Part shown: positions 18,744 to 29,008 of the stretch, one piece after another
Numbering within the stretch: position 1 is the first letter of the stretch
Layout: each line of letters starts with the position of its first letter
Assembly: GCA_022570795.1 (NCBI GenBank)
Contig: JAKUDP010000012.1
Span: 124,001-188,000, forward strand
DNA: 64,000 nucleotides
Origin: Sphaerulina vaccinii
Taxonomy: Eukaryota > Ascomycota > Dothideomycetes > Mycosphaerellales > Mycosphaerellaceae
Direction of reading: 5' to 3'
Made by a program: the position numbers and the translations under genes
Notes under the pieces: model-generated
Database searches by the model: none
Told to the model about the DNA's origin: nothing
Seen by the model: the letters and a program-made list of their open reading frames with translations, nothing else

Positions 18744-20103
18744 ATGTCTCTACTGGCAAGGAGATTTGTATGTTGTCCACTAACATAAGAGCACAACCTA
18801 CTGAAATGTCTAGACACAACACTGCGTTCGACCATTATCACGAACATCTACATTGACCTCAGGCCTGACTTTCACCAAGCTAGCTTCCAGACGGTTCGTA
18901 CACGCTCCAGCGACCGAGTTCTTACAGAATGGCAATGTCGACTGGACAGAGTCTCAACAGATGGTCCGAGCATCAATAGCCAAGATCGCCTCTCGATATG
19001 ATGACGACTACTGGAAAGATCTTGACATCAAGCACAAGTTCTCGCTTGATTTACATGGCGACCTCGCAAAAGACGGCTGGCTTGGCATATGTATGCCAGA
19101 AGAGTATGGAGGCTCTGCCCTTGGCATCTCAGAAGCATCTGTGATGATGCAGACACTGTCAGAGTCTGGTGGCGGTATGGCAGCAGCCTCATCAGTGCAC
19201 ATGAACATCTTTGGCCTTGAGCCTGTTGTCAAGTTTGCCACTGAGGAGCAGAAAAGAAGATGGCTTGTACCTCTCATTGCTGGTCAAGAGAGAGCATGTT
19301 TTGGTGTGACTGAGCCAAATACCGGACTCGATACACTGAAGCTCCAGTCGTTGGCCAAGAGGAATCCGGATGGCAAATCCTATTCAGTCAGTGGAAGCAA
19401 GATCTGGACGTCGACAGCGCAAACAGCACAGAAAATCTTGCTGCTTGTAAGGACAACGCCTCTGGATGAAGTGAAGAAGCCCACACAAGGTCTTTCACTC
19501 TTCTACACAGATCTCGACAGGTCAGCTGTTGACGTTCAAGAGATCGAGAAGCTTGGTCGAGCAGCAGTCGACAGCAACATTCTCTTCTTCGATGGCTGGC
19601 AAGTCCCAGCTGAGGATCTCATCGGAGAAGAAGGCGATGGCTTCAAGCAGATCATGCACGGTATGAACGCCGAAAGAATCCTCATCGCAGCAGAAGCGCT
19701 CGGGCTAGGTTTCGTAGCACTTCGCAAAGCAGCGCTATATGCTCAAGAACGCGTTGTCTTTGGCCGACCTATCGGCAAGAATCAAGGTATACAACACCCT
19801 TTAGCAGACTCCTGGATGAAGCTCGAAGCTGCTAGACTTATGGTTTACCAGGCTGCTCGGATGTATGATCAAGGCCACAGCACGGGAGAGTATGCCAATG
19901 CTTGCAAGTATCTTGCTGCTGAGGCTGCTTTCGAGGCTACGGAGAGAGCTGTTATGACGCATGGTGGGATGGGTTATGCGAAGGAGTATCATGTTGAAAG
20001 ATACTTTAGAGAGGCTATGTTACCGAGACTGGCGCCTGTTAGTAGGGAGATGATTCTTAACTATGTTGGTGAAAGGGTGTTGGGACTGCCGCGATCGTAC
20101 TAG
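18744..20103 (+). CDS. acyl-CoA dehydrogenase, mitochondrial
   Basis: The long frame (from 18853) lacks an ATG start. A short first exon 18744-18767 (MSLLARRF) with a GTATGT donor, a CTGAC branch and the ACCAAG acceptor joins in frame at 18880, giving an arginine-rich mitochondrial presequence (MSLLARRFLASRRFVHAP). The mature part has the ACAD hallmarks: MPEEYGGSALG, ACFGVTEPNTGLDT (flavin site), VSGSKIWTSTAQ, and the C-terminal GGMGYAKEYHVERYFREA. Total is about 416 aa, normal for the family. Glu273 in GMNAERILIAAEALG lies where the isovaleryl-CoA dehydrogenase class keeps its catalytic base, so a branched- or unusual-chain substrate is possible. The exact substrate is not assigned. The short first exon is inferred. 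Confidence 0.85.
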
Positions 20104-20769
20104 GTTAGTATGCGACACGTGGTGATCTCCATGGCCTTAGCACTAAGTCAACTGCTAACGGCCAACTTGAGAGCAACATAGTGCGCGATATCAGGCAACA
20201 CAAAAGAACCAAACCGCTATCCCATGCGATCCGAGACTGATTTTATTCTCATCGGTATTACATCTGCGAGGCTACCAGGGCCAGCAACAGCAAGGTGGCT
20301 ATGGTGGAGGCTATGATCAGAACCAACAGCAGGGTTATGGCAACAACCAGCAGGGCTATGGTGGTGGGTACAGTCAGTACTAGGAGTATGATATGCAACC
20401 TGCTCCTTCCGCTCCCAAGGCGTGTCAGCCATGGCAACTGAGCGATAGGGCGGATACTGATCGGGCAGGATACATGTGAACGGTGTGGAGAGGATGATAC
20501 CCAGGTGTAAGCAGGAGACAAGCTATGCTGATGAACTAGTCACGACCTACAGAACCGTATACAGGCTATTGAACATATTCGCGACCATATCGCCACCCTC
20601 AACTATCAACTATAGCTTCATGATCCAGCTTCAACTGCCTCTTCCGCTCCGCCGCCAACCACCCCCACTCCCCCCATTATGTAAGCATCTCGACCTTGCC
20701 GACATGCTGTGTTCCTGCATCTCTCAGTCACAACATCCTTGACCTTTTCTACCATTCGACGGACTTCAC
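20104..20769. other. intergenic with a low-complexity coding relic
   Basis: The gap between the acyl-CoA dehydrogenase and HAD genes. Its only notable content is the QGYG-rich frame listed separately at 20270-20479; the remainder has no gene that I can support. Confidence 0.5.
20270..20479 (+). pseudogene. Gln/Gly/Tyr-rich fragment, possible syntaxin N-terminus relic
   Basis: The plus frame from 20270 encodes 37 codons of repeats (GYQGQQQQGGYGGGYDQNQQ, QGYGNNQQGYGGGYSQY). It meets TAG at 20381 and then continues open as EYDMQPAPSAP up to TGA at 20477. A Q/G/Y-rich start followed by a (D/E)YxMQ-Pro stretch recalls the N-termini of some dothideomycete Sso-type t-SNAREs, as I remember them. No SNARE helix follows and no start codon is clear, so at most it is a broken fragment. 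Simple repeats could also arise independently. Confidence 0.3.
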
Positions 20770-20770
20770 C

Positions 20771-21794
20771 ATGGCGACCAAGAAAGAGTAAGCCTCATAA
20801 CACTCATCAAGATGCGACCTTCTCGCTCACAGCTGATCAACAGACCAGCCTCCCCACAATCAAAGCATGCCTCTTCGACATGGACGGTCTTCTAATCGAC
20901 TCCGAAGACAAATACACAATCTGCACCAACGAAGTCCTGAACGAATATGGAAGACCGAATCTGCCATGGAATATCAAAGCTCAATTACAAGGGCGTCCAG
21001 GACCGACAGTACATCCCGCCCAATCCACTTGACACTCTGATATACGCTGAAGGGAGGACTGATGTTATATGACGTGATAGGCCGGTAAAATCCTCTTCGA
21101 CTGGGCCCGCCTCCCCATCTCCCGCGACGAATATCTCGCAAAAGTCTCCTCTCGCCAAAAACTCCATTTCAAAGACTGCCAACCTCTTCCAGGCGTCGTC
21201 CAACTCCTCCAAACGCTCAAACATCGCTCCAATCCGCCAGTAGAAATCGCCCTTGCAACATCTAGCCACGCTGGAAACTTTAAGATCAAAACAGATCATT
21301 TACAAGATATCTTCTCGGTGTTTGATGAAGAGCAAAGAGTTCTAGGAGATGATCCACGTATAGGAGCTGGTCGAGGAAAACCGGCTCCGGATATTTGGTT
21401 ATTGGCTCTCAAGACTATAAATGATAAGTTGGAACGAGAAGGAAAGGAAAAGATTAAGCCGGAGGAGTGTCTGGTTTTTGAGGATTCTGTGCCGGGGACG
21501 GAGAGTGGGAGAAGAGCTGGGATGCAGGTTGTTTGGTGTCCGCATCCTGGGTTGTTGAATGAGTTTAAGGGGAGGGAGGATAAGGTGTTGGCGGGACAGA
21601 TGGGGGAGTATAAAGAGCAGGAGGTTAAGGATGAGGAGTTGGGGAAAGCTGATGGGAAGGATGCGGAGGGAAATGTGAGGAATAGTGGGAAGCCGGGAGA
21701 GATTGGAGATGGGTGGGGGAGATTGTTGTATAGTCTTGAGGGGTTTCCTTATCGGGATTATGGGATTGGGGTGAAGGTGGAGAGTCAGCTGTGA
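20771..21794 (+). CDS. HAD-superfamily hydrolase (GS1/HDHD1-like phosphatase)
   Basis: Three exons: 20771-20787, 20849-21008 and 21081-21794. The first is only 17 nt (MATKK plus two bases), with a GTAAGC donor. Joined product about 296 aa. HAD motif I is FDMDGLLIDSE, motif II is LATSSHAGNF, the motif III lysine lies in GRGKPAPDIW, and motif IV is CLVFEDSVPG. This order and the GLLIDSE signature match the pseudouridine-5'-phosphatase/sugar-phosphatase branch. An unusual Glu/Lys/Gly-rich insert of about 60 residues (KEQEVKDEELGKADGKDAEG region) sits between motif IV and the C-terminus. Substrate unknown; likely cytosolic. Confidence 0.85.
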
Positions 21795-22120
21795 GCTATG
21801 AGGTTGCGGTTTTGATGACTGAGCTCCAGGTAGCGCATGCTGTGGACGCCCATGTACCAGTCGACGATGTCTTGACGACTATGAGTAGGTGAAGACCGCG
21901 ACTTGTGTAGATATCGACAGCTCAGCACACGCCCGACTGCACATCAAGTTCAGCAAGCTATTCGCTGAATCGGAATAGTATACTGACCAAACTCGAGCTG
22001 ATACTTGGCAGTGTGGCTATGGCGGATCATAGAACGAATGATCATTAGGACAAAGCAGGAGAGCCAGTTGTGAGACTGAGATACGCGTTTCGCGACTCGA
22101 CTACTTATGGCTCTACTGGC
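21795..22120. other. intergenic; zinc-cluster exon looked for and not found
   Basis: 326 bp upstream of the transcription-factor reading frame. It contains no Cys-rich Zn2Cys6 coding stretch in any plus frame, which matters for reading the next gene. Confidence 0.5.
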
Positions 22121-24039
22121 ATGACTATGACTGAACAGTCGTATGCATCTCGTGGTGACCAGACTCCCATCATCGACAACGCATCAGCACCTGTTATGGA
22201 TAGCAACGTTTCCGATGGCGTCAGCACTCGATCATCCATTCAAGATGAAGTGAACCCACGGCTCGTAGGCCAGATCGCCGCCCGCGTTGGCTCATTACAT
22301 CTTGAGCCTGACGGACAGCTTCAATACCACGGAGCTGCGACCAATGCGCACATATTGAATACCGGAAAGATGAGCGTTCCTCCTCCCGCCAGAACACAGT
22401 CCATGAAAGACGAGGTGCATCATCTCCTACAGCAAGTAGGTCTGGACACTCCGGTTGAAGAAGAAATGGCACACCACCTCCTCGGCTTGTTCTTTTCCTG
22501 TCATAACGTGTGTCACTCGATAGTGGATGCAGAGGTGTTCTGGGCTGCGCGGAAACGATATCGAGAGCTGGATCATGGTTGCGTCTTCTACTCGGAAGTC
22601 CTGGACAACATGATGTGCGCCATTGGCGCCAGCCACGACTCCCGGTACCACTCGCGGCTTGTGACATTTCCCCAGACACTCGCAGAATTCTTCGCAGATC
22701 GTGCAAAGGTGCTGCTCGATTTTGAGCTTGATACACCCTGCGTCTCGACCGTACAAGCACTCCTTCTACTCAGCAGCCATGAGGCTGGAGCGCATAGGCT
22801 CACTCGCTCATCAATGTATAGCGGTAGGTCGCTTCTGCTACTTATGCGCTCACAACGCGTTCTCGATATTCGGCGCAGGCACTCACTGACTTCTCTGAAG
22901 GAATGGCAATGCGGGCAGGTTTCAATCTTGGGCTACATGTCCCTGCCCAGCCATATATCGTACAGGGTGTTATGAGTAGCGCTGAGGCGAGGATTCGCCA
23001 GCATATCTTCTGGACCACATACATTTTCGAGTAGTACGACTCATTCCTGCAAACAACGCCCAGCGGAGAATACTGACACCACGTTTGTAGCGATCGGAAC
23101 CTCGCGATCGGATTGCCATTCACTGACGGCGAGGCACTCGCGCGTGCTGATCGACCTAGTGCGAGCTCAGGAGACGATCTTGTCGACCGCATCTGTCACC
23201 AGCGACTGACGATGCTAGCTTTGATTGAACCTATTGTGCGAGCATTGTACGTCGAATTGCACCATCGCATGTTTATGGACTAATTAATATTACGCAGGTA
23301 CGGTAACACGAGTATGGCTGCGCGACCGCTGCAAGAATTATCTGAATCTTGTACCACCCAGATGTTTGCCTGGAAGGACAAGCTGATATCAGAGAGCCTG
23401 GAAGTGCCTACAAATGCAAGCGACATCGTTACAGCACAAATCCTTGCATTGCAGTAAGTATTGCCATGTGTGAACATTGCGGACAGTGCAACCCAATCTT
23501 GCACAATCTTGGCACTGTCAATATGCGAGACTGCACTGACGGATACTGCCTCTAGCATTGAATAACACTATCTGCAGATCCTCGTTCATCGTCCCTGGAC
23601 TTCCCGCTCTCTGCAACCATATCCTACACAGGGACCAGGATTTATACATGCGCGCCGAACCTGTATCGTATCTGCGTGTGAGATAGCAAGACTGCTCTGC
23701 ATCTTCGAGAGCCGATTCGGATTCCGCCAAATCGACGTTGAGACTGCCCAATTGCTTCCTTCAGCGGCACTTATCCTGATCTTCGCCTCGATCTCCGAGC
23801 ATGATGACGATAAACCAATGATTGTGGGTCACCTCAACGCGGTCTTTCGTGCCCTCGACACTCTCGGCAACGTATTCACCAGTGCGAAGACGCATCTGGA
23901 CAGCTTGCTTGTCATCCAACAACAATGGCAAGTGAGCTATTACCAACAGCGGCACAAGCGTCTCGAAGGTCCGCGCGAGGGCAAAGATGCGTGCCGAATT
24001 GGCTTTGGACTCGGTCACAAGCGGTCAAGGCTCAGGTGA
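22121..24039 (+). pseudogene. fungal-type transcription factor domain gene with internal stop, no zinc cluster
   Basis: Five exons can be joined in frame: 22121-22823, 22901-23030, 23091-23246, 23298-23453 and 23556-24039. The product reads as the middle homology region of fungal zinc-cluster regulators: LLGLFFSCHNVCHSIVDAEV, STVQALLLLSSHEAG, AMRAGFNLGLH, RIRQHIFWTTYIFDRNLAIG and, in exon 5, HYLQILVHRPWTSRSLQPY followed by ARRTCIVSACEIARLL. Exon 5 starts I-E-TAA (stop at 23563-23565) and then continues perfectly, so one nonsense codon interrupts a conserved stretch. No acceptor that avoids the stop keeps frame. The usual N-terminal Zn2Cys6 DNA-binding domain is absent. It was probably a regulator of its neighbour, the dioxygenase at 24491. 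It is likely a pseudogene, though a truncated protein could be made. Confidence 0.65.
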
Positions 24040-24490
24040 GCGCTCGAAGATCACTTTGTCGCCCTGACACTCTGTTGGTGCTGGGACATGATCTAGAACT
24101 TGCCACCTTGCTTGGCATCTATGCCTTGGCACCATCGTGCAAGCACTGCGGGGTGCAGCAACTTGAGTGCCTGACTTGCATATGCCGCTCAGAAATGCCT
24201 GTCAACATATGCGACAATGTCGCCATGTGCGAGGCAGTGAGACGCTCTGTGCGAGCTGGAAAGCCAAGCAGTTCCTCGCAAAATGGTTTCCGAGGGGACC
24301 CACAGCAGCGGCAGTGCCAGATTTGTCCCATCCGATGATCGCGGGGAACCACAGTCATACGCCGCTCGCGGGGCACCGCGGAAACGTCAATATATTGACG
24401 ACTCGAAAACGCTGCTTGACAGGATGCCATGTTCATGCTCCTGGCTCAATACAGATAAACGCCTGACATTCCTGGAACCTCACCTGCACT
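24040..24490. other. intergenic; unresolved coding-like patches
   Basis: Between the regulator remnant and the dioxygenase. Open frames on both strands with CxxC-like pairs (e.g. CKHCG near 24140) overlap one another, and none shows a family signature. They may be 3' UTR of the regulator or promoter of the dioxygenase. Confidence 0.4.
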
Positions 24491-25762
24491 ATGGCGCCAA
24501 TTTCGACAGCAGACTTCACGACCGCAGCTACTAGTGGCTCAGGCAAAAACGCGACAGAAACACGAAAGACGAAATCAGATGCCTTGCCTAAGACCACGCT
24601 AAGCAGTCGCTGCTACGACATTCAACAACTTCCGACAATTGAGGAATTTGCAGCCTTGATATGCAGATCCACAGATCATGATACATACCCATTAGCTCAC
24701 CAGATCGAGAAGAATGTACCCATATACCGACGAAATGACATCGATGCCAGCACGGCAGACAAGACATTATTCCAGGACGAGTTCTATCACGTCCTACTAC
24801 ACGGACCAGGAGCGTTTGTTATTCAAGGATTCTTCCAAGACTTGACTCCTGTTGACGAGGCAAACTTGGCCTACGCAGCCATCATCGCCAATGAGAAGGC
24901 TCAAAGTAATGGCTTTGCCAAAGGCGATCATTTTGCGAATGCCGCAACCAACGACAGGATCTGGAATTCTTTCTCGAAGCACTGCCTTCAAGATCCTGTA
25001 TCCTTCCTTCGCTACTACTCGAACCCGCTGTTTCGACTGGTATGTGAATCATATGTCGGCCCGGCATATCGGCTCACAGCACAAGTCAACGTGGTCAAGC
25101 CTGGAGGCAAGCCACAAGTGTGCCACCGAGACTATCACATGGGCTTCCAGACTGCTGCAACAGCCAGCAGGTGGCCAAAAGGCATGCATATTGCAAGTCA
25201 ACTCTTGACACTGCAAGGTGCTGTTGCACAGACCGATATGCCTGTCGAAAGTGGACCTACACGACTCCTTCCGTACAGTCAGCTACTTGAATCTGGCTAT
25301 CTGGCGTACAGAGAGAAGCAGTTTCAGGACTACTTCCTAGACCACTACGTCTCTCTACCTCTGAAGAAGGGCGATGCGATATTCTTCAATCCTGCTTTGT
25401 TTCATGCAGCAGGTGAGAACCAGACTACAGACTTCGAACGTTCTGCGAATCTGATCCAGGTCTCATCTGCGTTCGGTAAGCCCATGGAATTCATTGAGCG
25501 CATACCTTTGGTGGAGAAGACTTGGGACCTGCTGAAGGAGAAGTTCGAGAAAGAAGGACTGAGCGATGAGGTGGAGACGTTCTTGCAGGCTATCACGGAA
25601 GGTTACCCATTCCCCACGAATCTTGACTGCAGACCTCCTGCACCTGATGGCATGGCTCCGGAGAGTGAGACGGACATCTTGAGGAGAGGGTTGCATGAAG
25701 GATGGACTGTTGATCAGGCTGTGCAAGCATTGAGGGATGTCGGCATTGCGAATGGAGCGTGA
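24491..25762 (+). CDS. phytanoyl-CoA dioxygenase (PhyH)-like Fe(II)/2-oxoglutarate oxygenase
   Basis: Single-exon 423-aa protein, ATG at 24491. The metal-binding facial triad is visible: His212 and Asp214 in QVCHRDYHMGF and His305 in NPALFHAAGENQT. Arg317 (FERSANLIQ) is placed to hold 2-oxoglutarate. The core fold starts about residue 100 (HVLLHGPGAFVIQGFF). PhyH-family enzymes hydroxylate CoA-bound or free small substrates, and fungal members often act in secondary metabolism. No PTS1 signal is present (C-terminus NGA), so it is not obviously peroxisomal. It lies directly downstream of, and in the same direction as, the broken regulator gene. The true substrate is unknown. Confidence 0.85.
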   Translation: MAPISTADFTTAATSGSGKNATETRKTKSDALPKTTLSSRCYDIQQLPTIEEFAALICRSTDHDTYPLAHQIEKNVPIYRRNDIDASTADKTLFQDEFYHVLLHGPGAFVIQGFFQDLTPVDEANLAYAAIIANEKAQSNGFAKGDHFANAATNDRIWNSFSKHCLQDPVSFLRYYSNPLFRLVCESYVGPAYRLTAQVNVVKPGGKPQVCHRDYHMGFQTAATASRWPKGMHIASQLLTLQGAVAQTDMPVESGPTRLLPYSQLLESGYLAYREKQFQDYFLDHYVSLPLKKGDAIFFNPALFHAAGENQTTDFERSANLIQVSSAFGKPMEFIERIPLVEKTWDLLKEKFEKEGLSDEVETFLQAITEGYPFPTNLDCRPPAPDGMAPESETDILRRGLHEGWTVDQAVQALRDVGIANGA

Positions 25763-26204
25763 GGCAGCTCAGACTTGGAAGCATCTTCAGACTCATTTGT
25801 TCGGACAACTCCTCAGCTCAGAATATTGCCGGACACAGCACAATCGGTAGCTCAGGTAGGATCAATGTAACACGGCATATGGCACGACCTACTGTAAGCA
25901 GCCACGAGATAAGCGTTCTCGTATGCTTCACCGGAACTGCCGAGGCTGAGTACTTTGTGCTTGCATACACATGCACGAAGTTGGCACAACACACAAGCAC
26001 AAGAACACTGCCCGTGAGTGCGTAAAGAAGGTAGGGGCGGCCTCTCTATGGCCGTGATGATATGTCGACTCTCTTCGCGTTTCTTTAAGCAGTTCACGCT
26101 CGTTTCATTTGCTTTGATACTGCGATTATCAAGCACTTCACATTCGTTTCATCCGGCTCTCAATCTCTATCGCTTCGCATCATCCTTAAAAGAACAGCAC
26201 CAGA
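25763..26204. other. intergenic
   Basis: 442 bp between the dioxygenase and the Cys-rich membrane gene; no supported ORF. Presumably the 3' UTR of one and the promoter of the other. Confidence 0.5.
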
Positions 26205-26906
26205 ATGGCTTCAACAAAACGCTGCTACTACCCGAACAATGTCTGAATCGCCGACAATTCGCTGGTCCCATGCAACCCAACATCGTCGATTGATGGCTCC
26301 TGTTGTCGACCTGACTCGGTCTGTCTGTCGAATGGTCTCTGCTTCAACCAAGATTCGCACAGTAATCGCGTCTCCAGAGACGGATGTACAGATAGTGGAT
26401 GGGGCCAGGACTGTCCTCAGTACTGCGAGACAAGTAGGTTTCTGGCACAGAGCGATACATTCCTGGAGGCAGGGCTGACTCAATTCATTACAGCTAAGGA
26501 TATGGGCATGTACCTCGCGCTTGCCCAGACTGGCGGTAGTGCTGGAGGACTCTATTGCTGCGGGAGTTATAATTCGACGTCGGAGCAGTGTCAACATGCG
26601 AATGCTGGCAAGACTGATCCTTTCACATTAAAGGCTGGATACGTGCTCTTTCCGAATACTTCTACGCCACTCGATAGCTACGTTGGCACATCTGTGAATG
26701 GAAGCGCGGCATCTCTTATCGACAGTGACGCTGTTTGTGAAAAGGCCAAGGCTGCAAGTGATCGCACGACGATTGGAGCTGCGACTGGTGTTCCGCTGGG
26801 AGTGGCCTTGATCATTGCTCTTGTGTGCGTGATCTTCCTGTGGCGGCTTGTGAAGAAGTTGGAAAAAGAGTTGGCTGCGGTGCAGAGCCATGTTGGTGAA
26901 GGATGA
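26205..26906 (+). pseudogene. Cys-rich single-pass membrane protein, copy A, early stop codon
   Basis: Two exons, 26205-26433 and 26494-26906, phase-1 intron (GTAGGT..ACAG), 214 codons including one internal TGA at codon 14 (26244-26246). After the TGA the frame gives a Cys-rich block (SSIDGSCCRPDSVCLSNGLC, CTDSGWGQDCPQYCET). A loop with N-glycosylation sites follows, then one membrane helix (GVPLGVALIIALVCVIFLW) and a short basic coiled tail (RLVKKLEKELAAVQSH). The block and the exon structure match the convergent gene at 27086-27923. A TGA so early would prevent normal expression unless another start is used; no later ATG precedes the Cys block in this frame. It may be a fixed pseudogene, a polymorphism or a sequencing error. 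Confidence 0.65.
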
Positions 26907-27085
26907 ATGGCGCAACAGCATACTTATCTTCCGTTCTGCCATGTATCTGCTGTGTCGTCGCCGGACATGAGCTCGTTGGGTTCGACTCGCAAGGTAGCGC
27001 CTAGTACACAGCGACAGGAGTTGGGTGTGTGAAATGTTATTTTGGGCCCATTGATAGATAAGTGTAATACACATAATCGATGTCT

Positions 27086-27923
27086 TCATCTTAGAACGTC
27101 CAGCTCCTGCCGCTCTATTCCATGTGACATCTCTGAGAGTTGTGTATGCCCAGGCGACAGCTCTCCAGCATAGCTGCCGGCTAATTTCTGTTTATCTTGC
27201 GGCGAAGCTTCGACCGGCGAACTCTTGTTCTTATGATCTTGCAGAAGGTCAAACTCGATGGAAGGCTTATTACTCTTCGCATGAGCTAGTTCCCTTCTCA
27301 TCCTTCTCATAGCCAACCACTGCCAAACGATGACCACGATAGCAGCCAGTAGCAAGAAGCCTAAAGGTACACCAATCGCAATCCTGGCATGAACTCTTCC
27401 TTTGGCGTGTTTGGTAATGACTGTCGCATTGCCACTTGGACTTGGGCTGACATACTCCGCGAGCGTAGTTGACGTATTAGGATATAGTACGAAGCCTTTT
27501 GGTAATGTGAAGGGTGCTGTACTTCCAGCATTGGTGGCATTGCACTGTGCAGTCAGAGAGTTGTAACCTTCGCAGCAGAACCTCTCTTGCCCGTCGATCA
27601 GTCCAAGGTATGTGATCGCGATTGCATGGTCGACTGTATCAAAACACCACTTAGTACGTCAAGCTGAGCAAGTCGCTTTTATAGGAGTAAGTCAGCTTAC
27701 TCGTCTCACAGTACTGTGGGCACAGAGCTCCGTATGCTGGATCAGTACAGCCATATCGTCCAAGTATATTCTGATGCGCGTCCTGGTTGAAGCAGAGACT
27801 ATTCGATAAGCAGACTGAATCGGAACGACAGCATGGTCCATGTGTGTCGGAAGTCGGGTTGCATGGAACGATCTCTTCTGTCACTTTGCCGTCCGGCAAG
27901 TAGCAGTTCTTGACAGATGCCAT
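27086..27923 (-). CDS. Cys-rich single-pass membrane protein, copy B
   Basis: Exons 27923-27701 and 27633-27086, phase-1 intron of 67 nt, product 256 aa. Residues 1-75 hold paired cysteines (CCRSDSVCLSNSLCF, RYGCTDPAYGALCPQYCET). The second exon adds FCCEGYNS, N-glycosylation sites (NATN, NTST, NATV), a membrane helix (IAIGVPLGFLLLAAIVVIVW), a basic stop-transfer (MRRMRRELAHAKSNK) and a charged cytosolic tail. There is no classical N-terminal signal peptide, so the helix may act as a signal-anchor. Proteins of this design are common and uncharacterised in ascomycetes; a surface sensor or adhesin role would be a guess. It is tail-to-tail with copy A, with intron position and phase conserved. 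Confidence 0.78.
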
Positions 27924-28493
27924 GATGCGAGAGGCGAAACTGTTGTTATCGAGAAGTGCGATGAGTTTGAGATGTTCAGTCGATTGTTGGGGCTGAGGCT
28001 ATGATGTACATGTACTTGCACCGTACCTCAGCTGTAACAGGGCGGTATGCTGTGAAACGTTAGCATAGGCTGAGCTCTTCTCGCGAAGCGCTATAGTGTT
28101 ATGAGGTAGAGCTTGTGGCCACAGATGCGGTCAGCCAACAAATTTCTTATTTGTTGCGAATGTTCTTACCGGTCATGCAGTATTGTTGTCGCTGACGAAG
28201 CACGGCCTGGTCGGTGTTTCGCCGTAAGCTTAAGCGCCGCAGCTTCCAAGCGAAGCTCTAGCGAAGCTCTATCAACGCAGTATGAATACCAGTACAGGAA
28301 CGTCAGCCTAACGTCGAACGCCCAGGCCCATGAATTGTACTGGAGAGTCAGATTTGAATGCTTCTGCTGTTTCGCACCCGAGGCTGAAGTTCCGAGCGGC
28401 AAAGCTCGACGTGCTTGAGAGTTTTCGATGGACCACTGTGCCATAGAAGAGTGTCAGGAGTACACGCAGGCAAATACGTTCCATCCCACATCC
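27924..28493. other. intergenic with short direct repeat
   Basis: 570 bp with no supported gene. An 11-bp unit gcgaagctcta is directly repeated near 28243-28266. Confidence 0.45.
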
Positions 28494-29008
28494 TCAATCC
28501 TCACAAGCCCCCTGTCCATATCCCTCAACACACTCCGTAAAGTATTTCCCAACCTGCTCGATATAACCAGTAACGAACGACATATGGCACTAATGAGTCA
28601 GTCAGTCAGTCAGTCATTCAGCCAAATTCCCCCTACATCACTTCGACCACATACCGTAAGGTACGGCGGCAAAGTGTTCAGCTCTACTTCCAGAGTGCCT
28701 CCATCGCCATCTGGCTTTCCGTTGTATTGCTGAATGGTGAGTGTACAGCATGCAGTCGTGGTAGAGTCGTACTATTTGCAATTCTTATCTTCGCAGTCGA
28801 TGGCGTCGCTGCCGGACTTGAGATTGCAGCCCCAAAGGTCGATGAAGGCGGAGACACTGTGGAGGGTGAGGTCAGTATTGGCATCGATCTGTTGAAGATG
28901 TGAGGCAGGTACTCACACGGGTGCGAATGCGATTAGTATGATCTGACCTGGCTTCAAGTCGAGAGTGTTGGGTGAGGTTGCAATACTCCTGGTGCAGAGC
29001 ACTGTCAT
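28494..29008 (-). pseudogene. small Cys-rich protein gene, probably secreted type, with internal TAG
   Basis: Three exons join in frame: 29008-28917, 28856-28655 and 28589-28494 (donors GTGAGT and GTATGT, acceptors CACAG and TTAG). The product reads TLDLKPGQIILIAFAPV, VSAFIDLWGCNLKSGSDAI, DCEDKNCK, then TAG (28772-28774). It continues as YDSTTTACCTLTIQQYNG, TLEVELNTLPPYLT and CHMSFVTGYIEQVG, with KYFTECVEGYGQGACED at the end. Eight or more cysteines and the size (about 130 codons) fit a secreted effector-like family. The ATG at 29008 gives no signal peptide, so an upstream exon is probably missing from the model. The single TAG inside an otherwise coherent frame points to a nonsense mutation. 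Confidence 0.5.

Noticed and set aside
28602..28622. Short (AGTC)n microsatellite
   Set aside because: It lies inside a likely intron and is a common simple repeat; not reported as a separate feature.
13136..28774. Stop-codon reassignment or programmed readthrough as an explanation for the internal stops
   Set aside because: All three stop types are involved, core genes end normally at TAA/TAG/TGA, and no known readthrough context (such as TGA CTA) is present.
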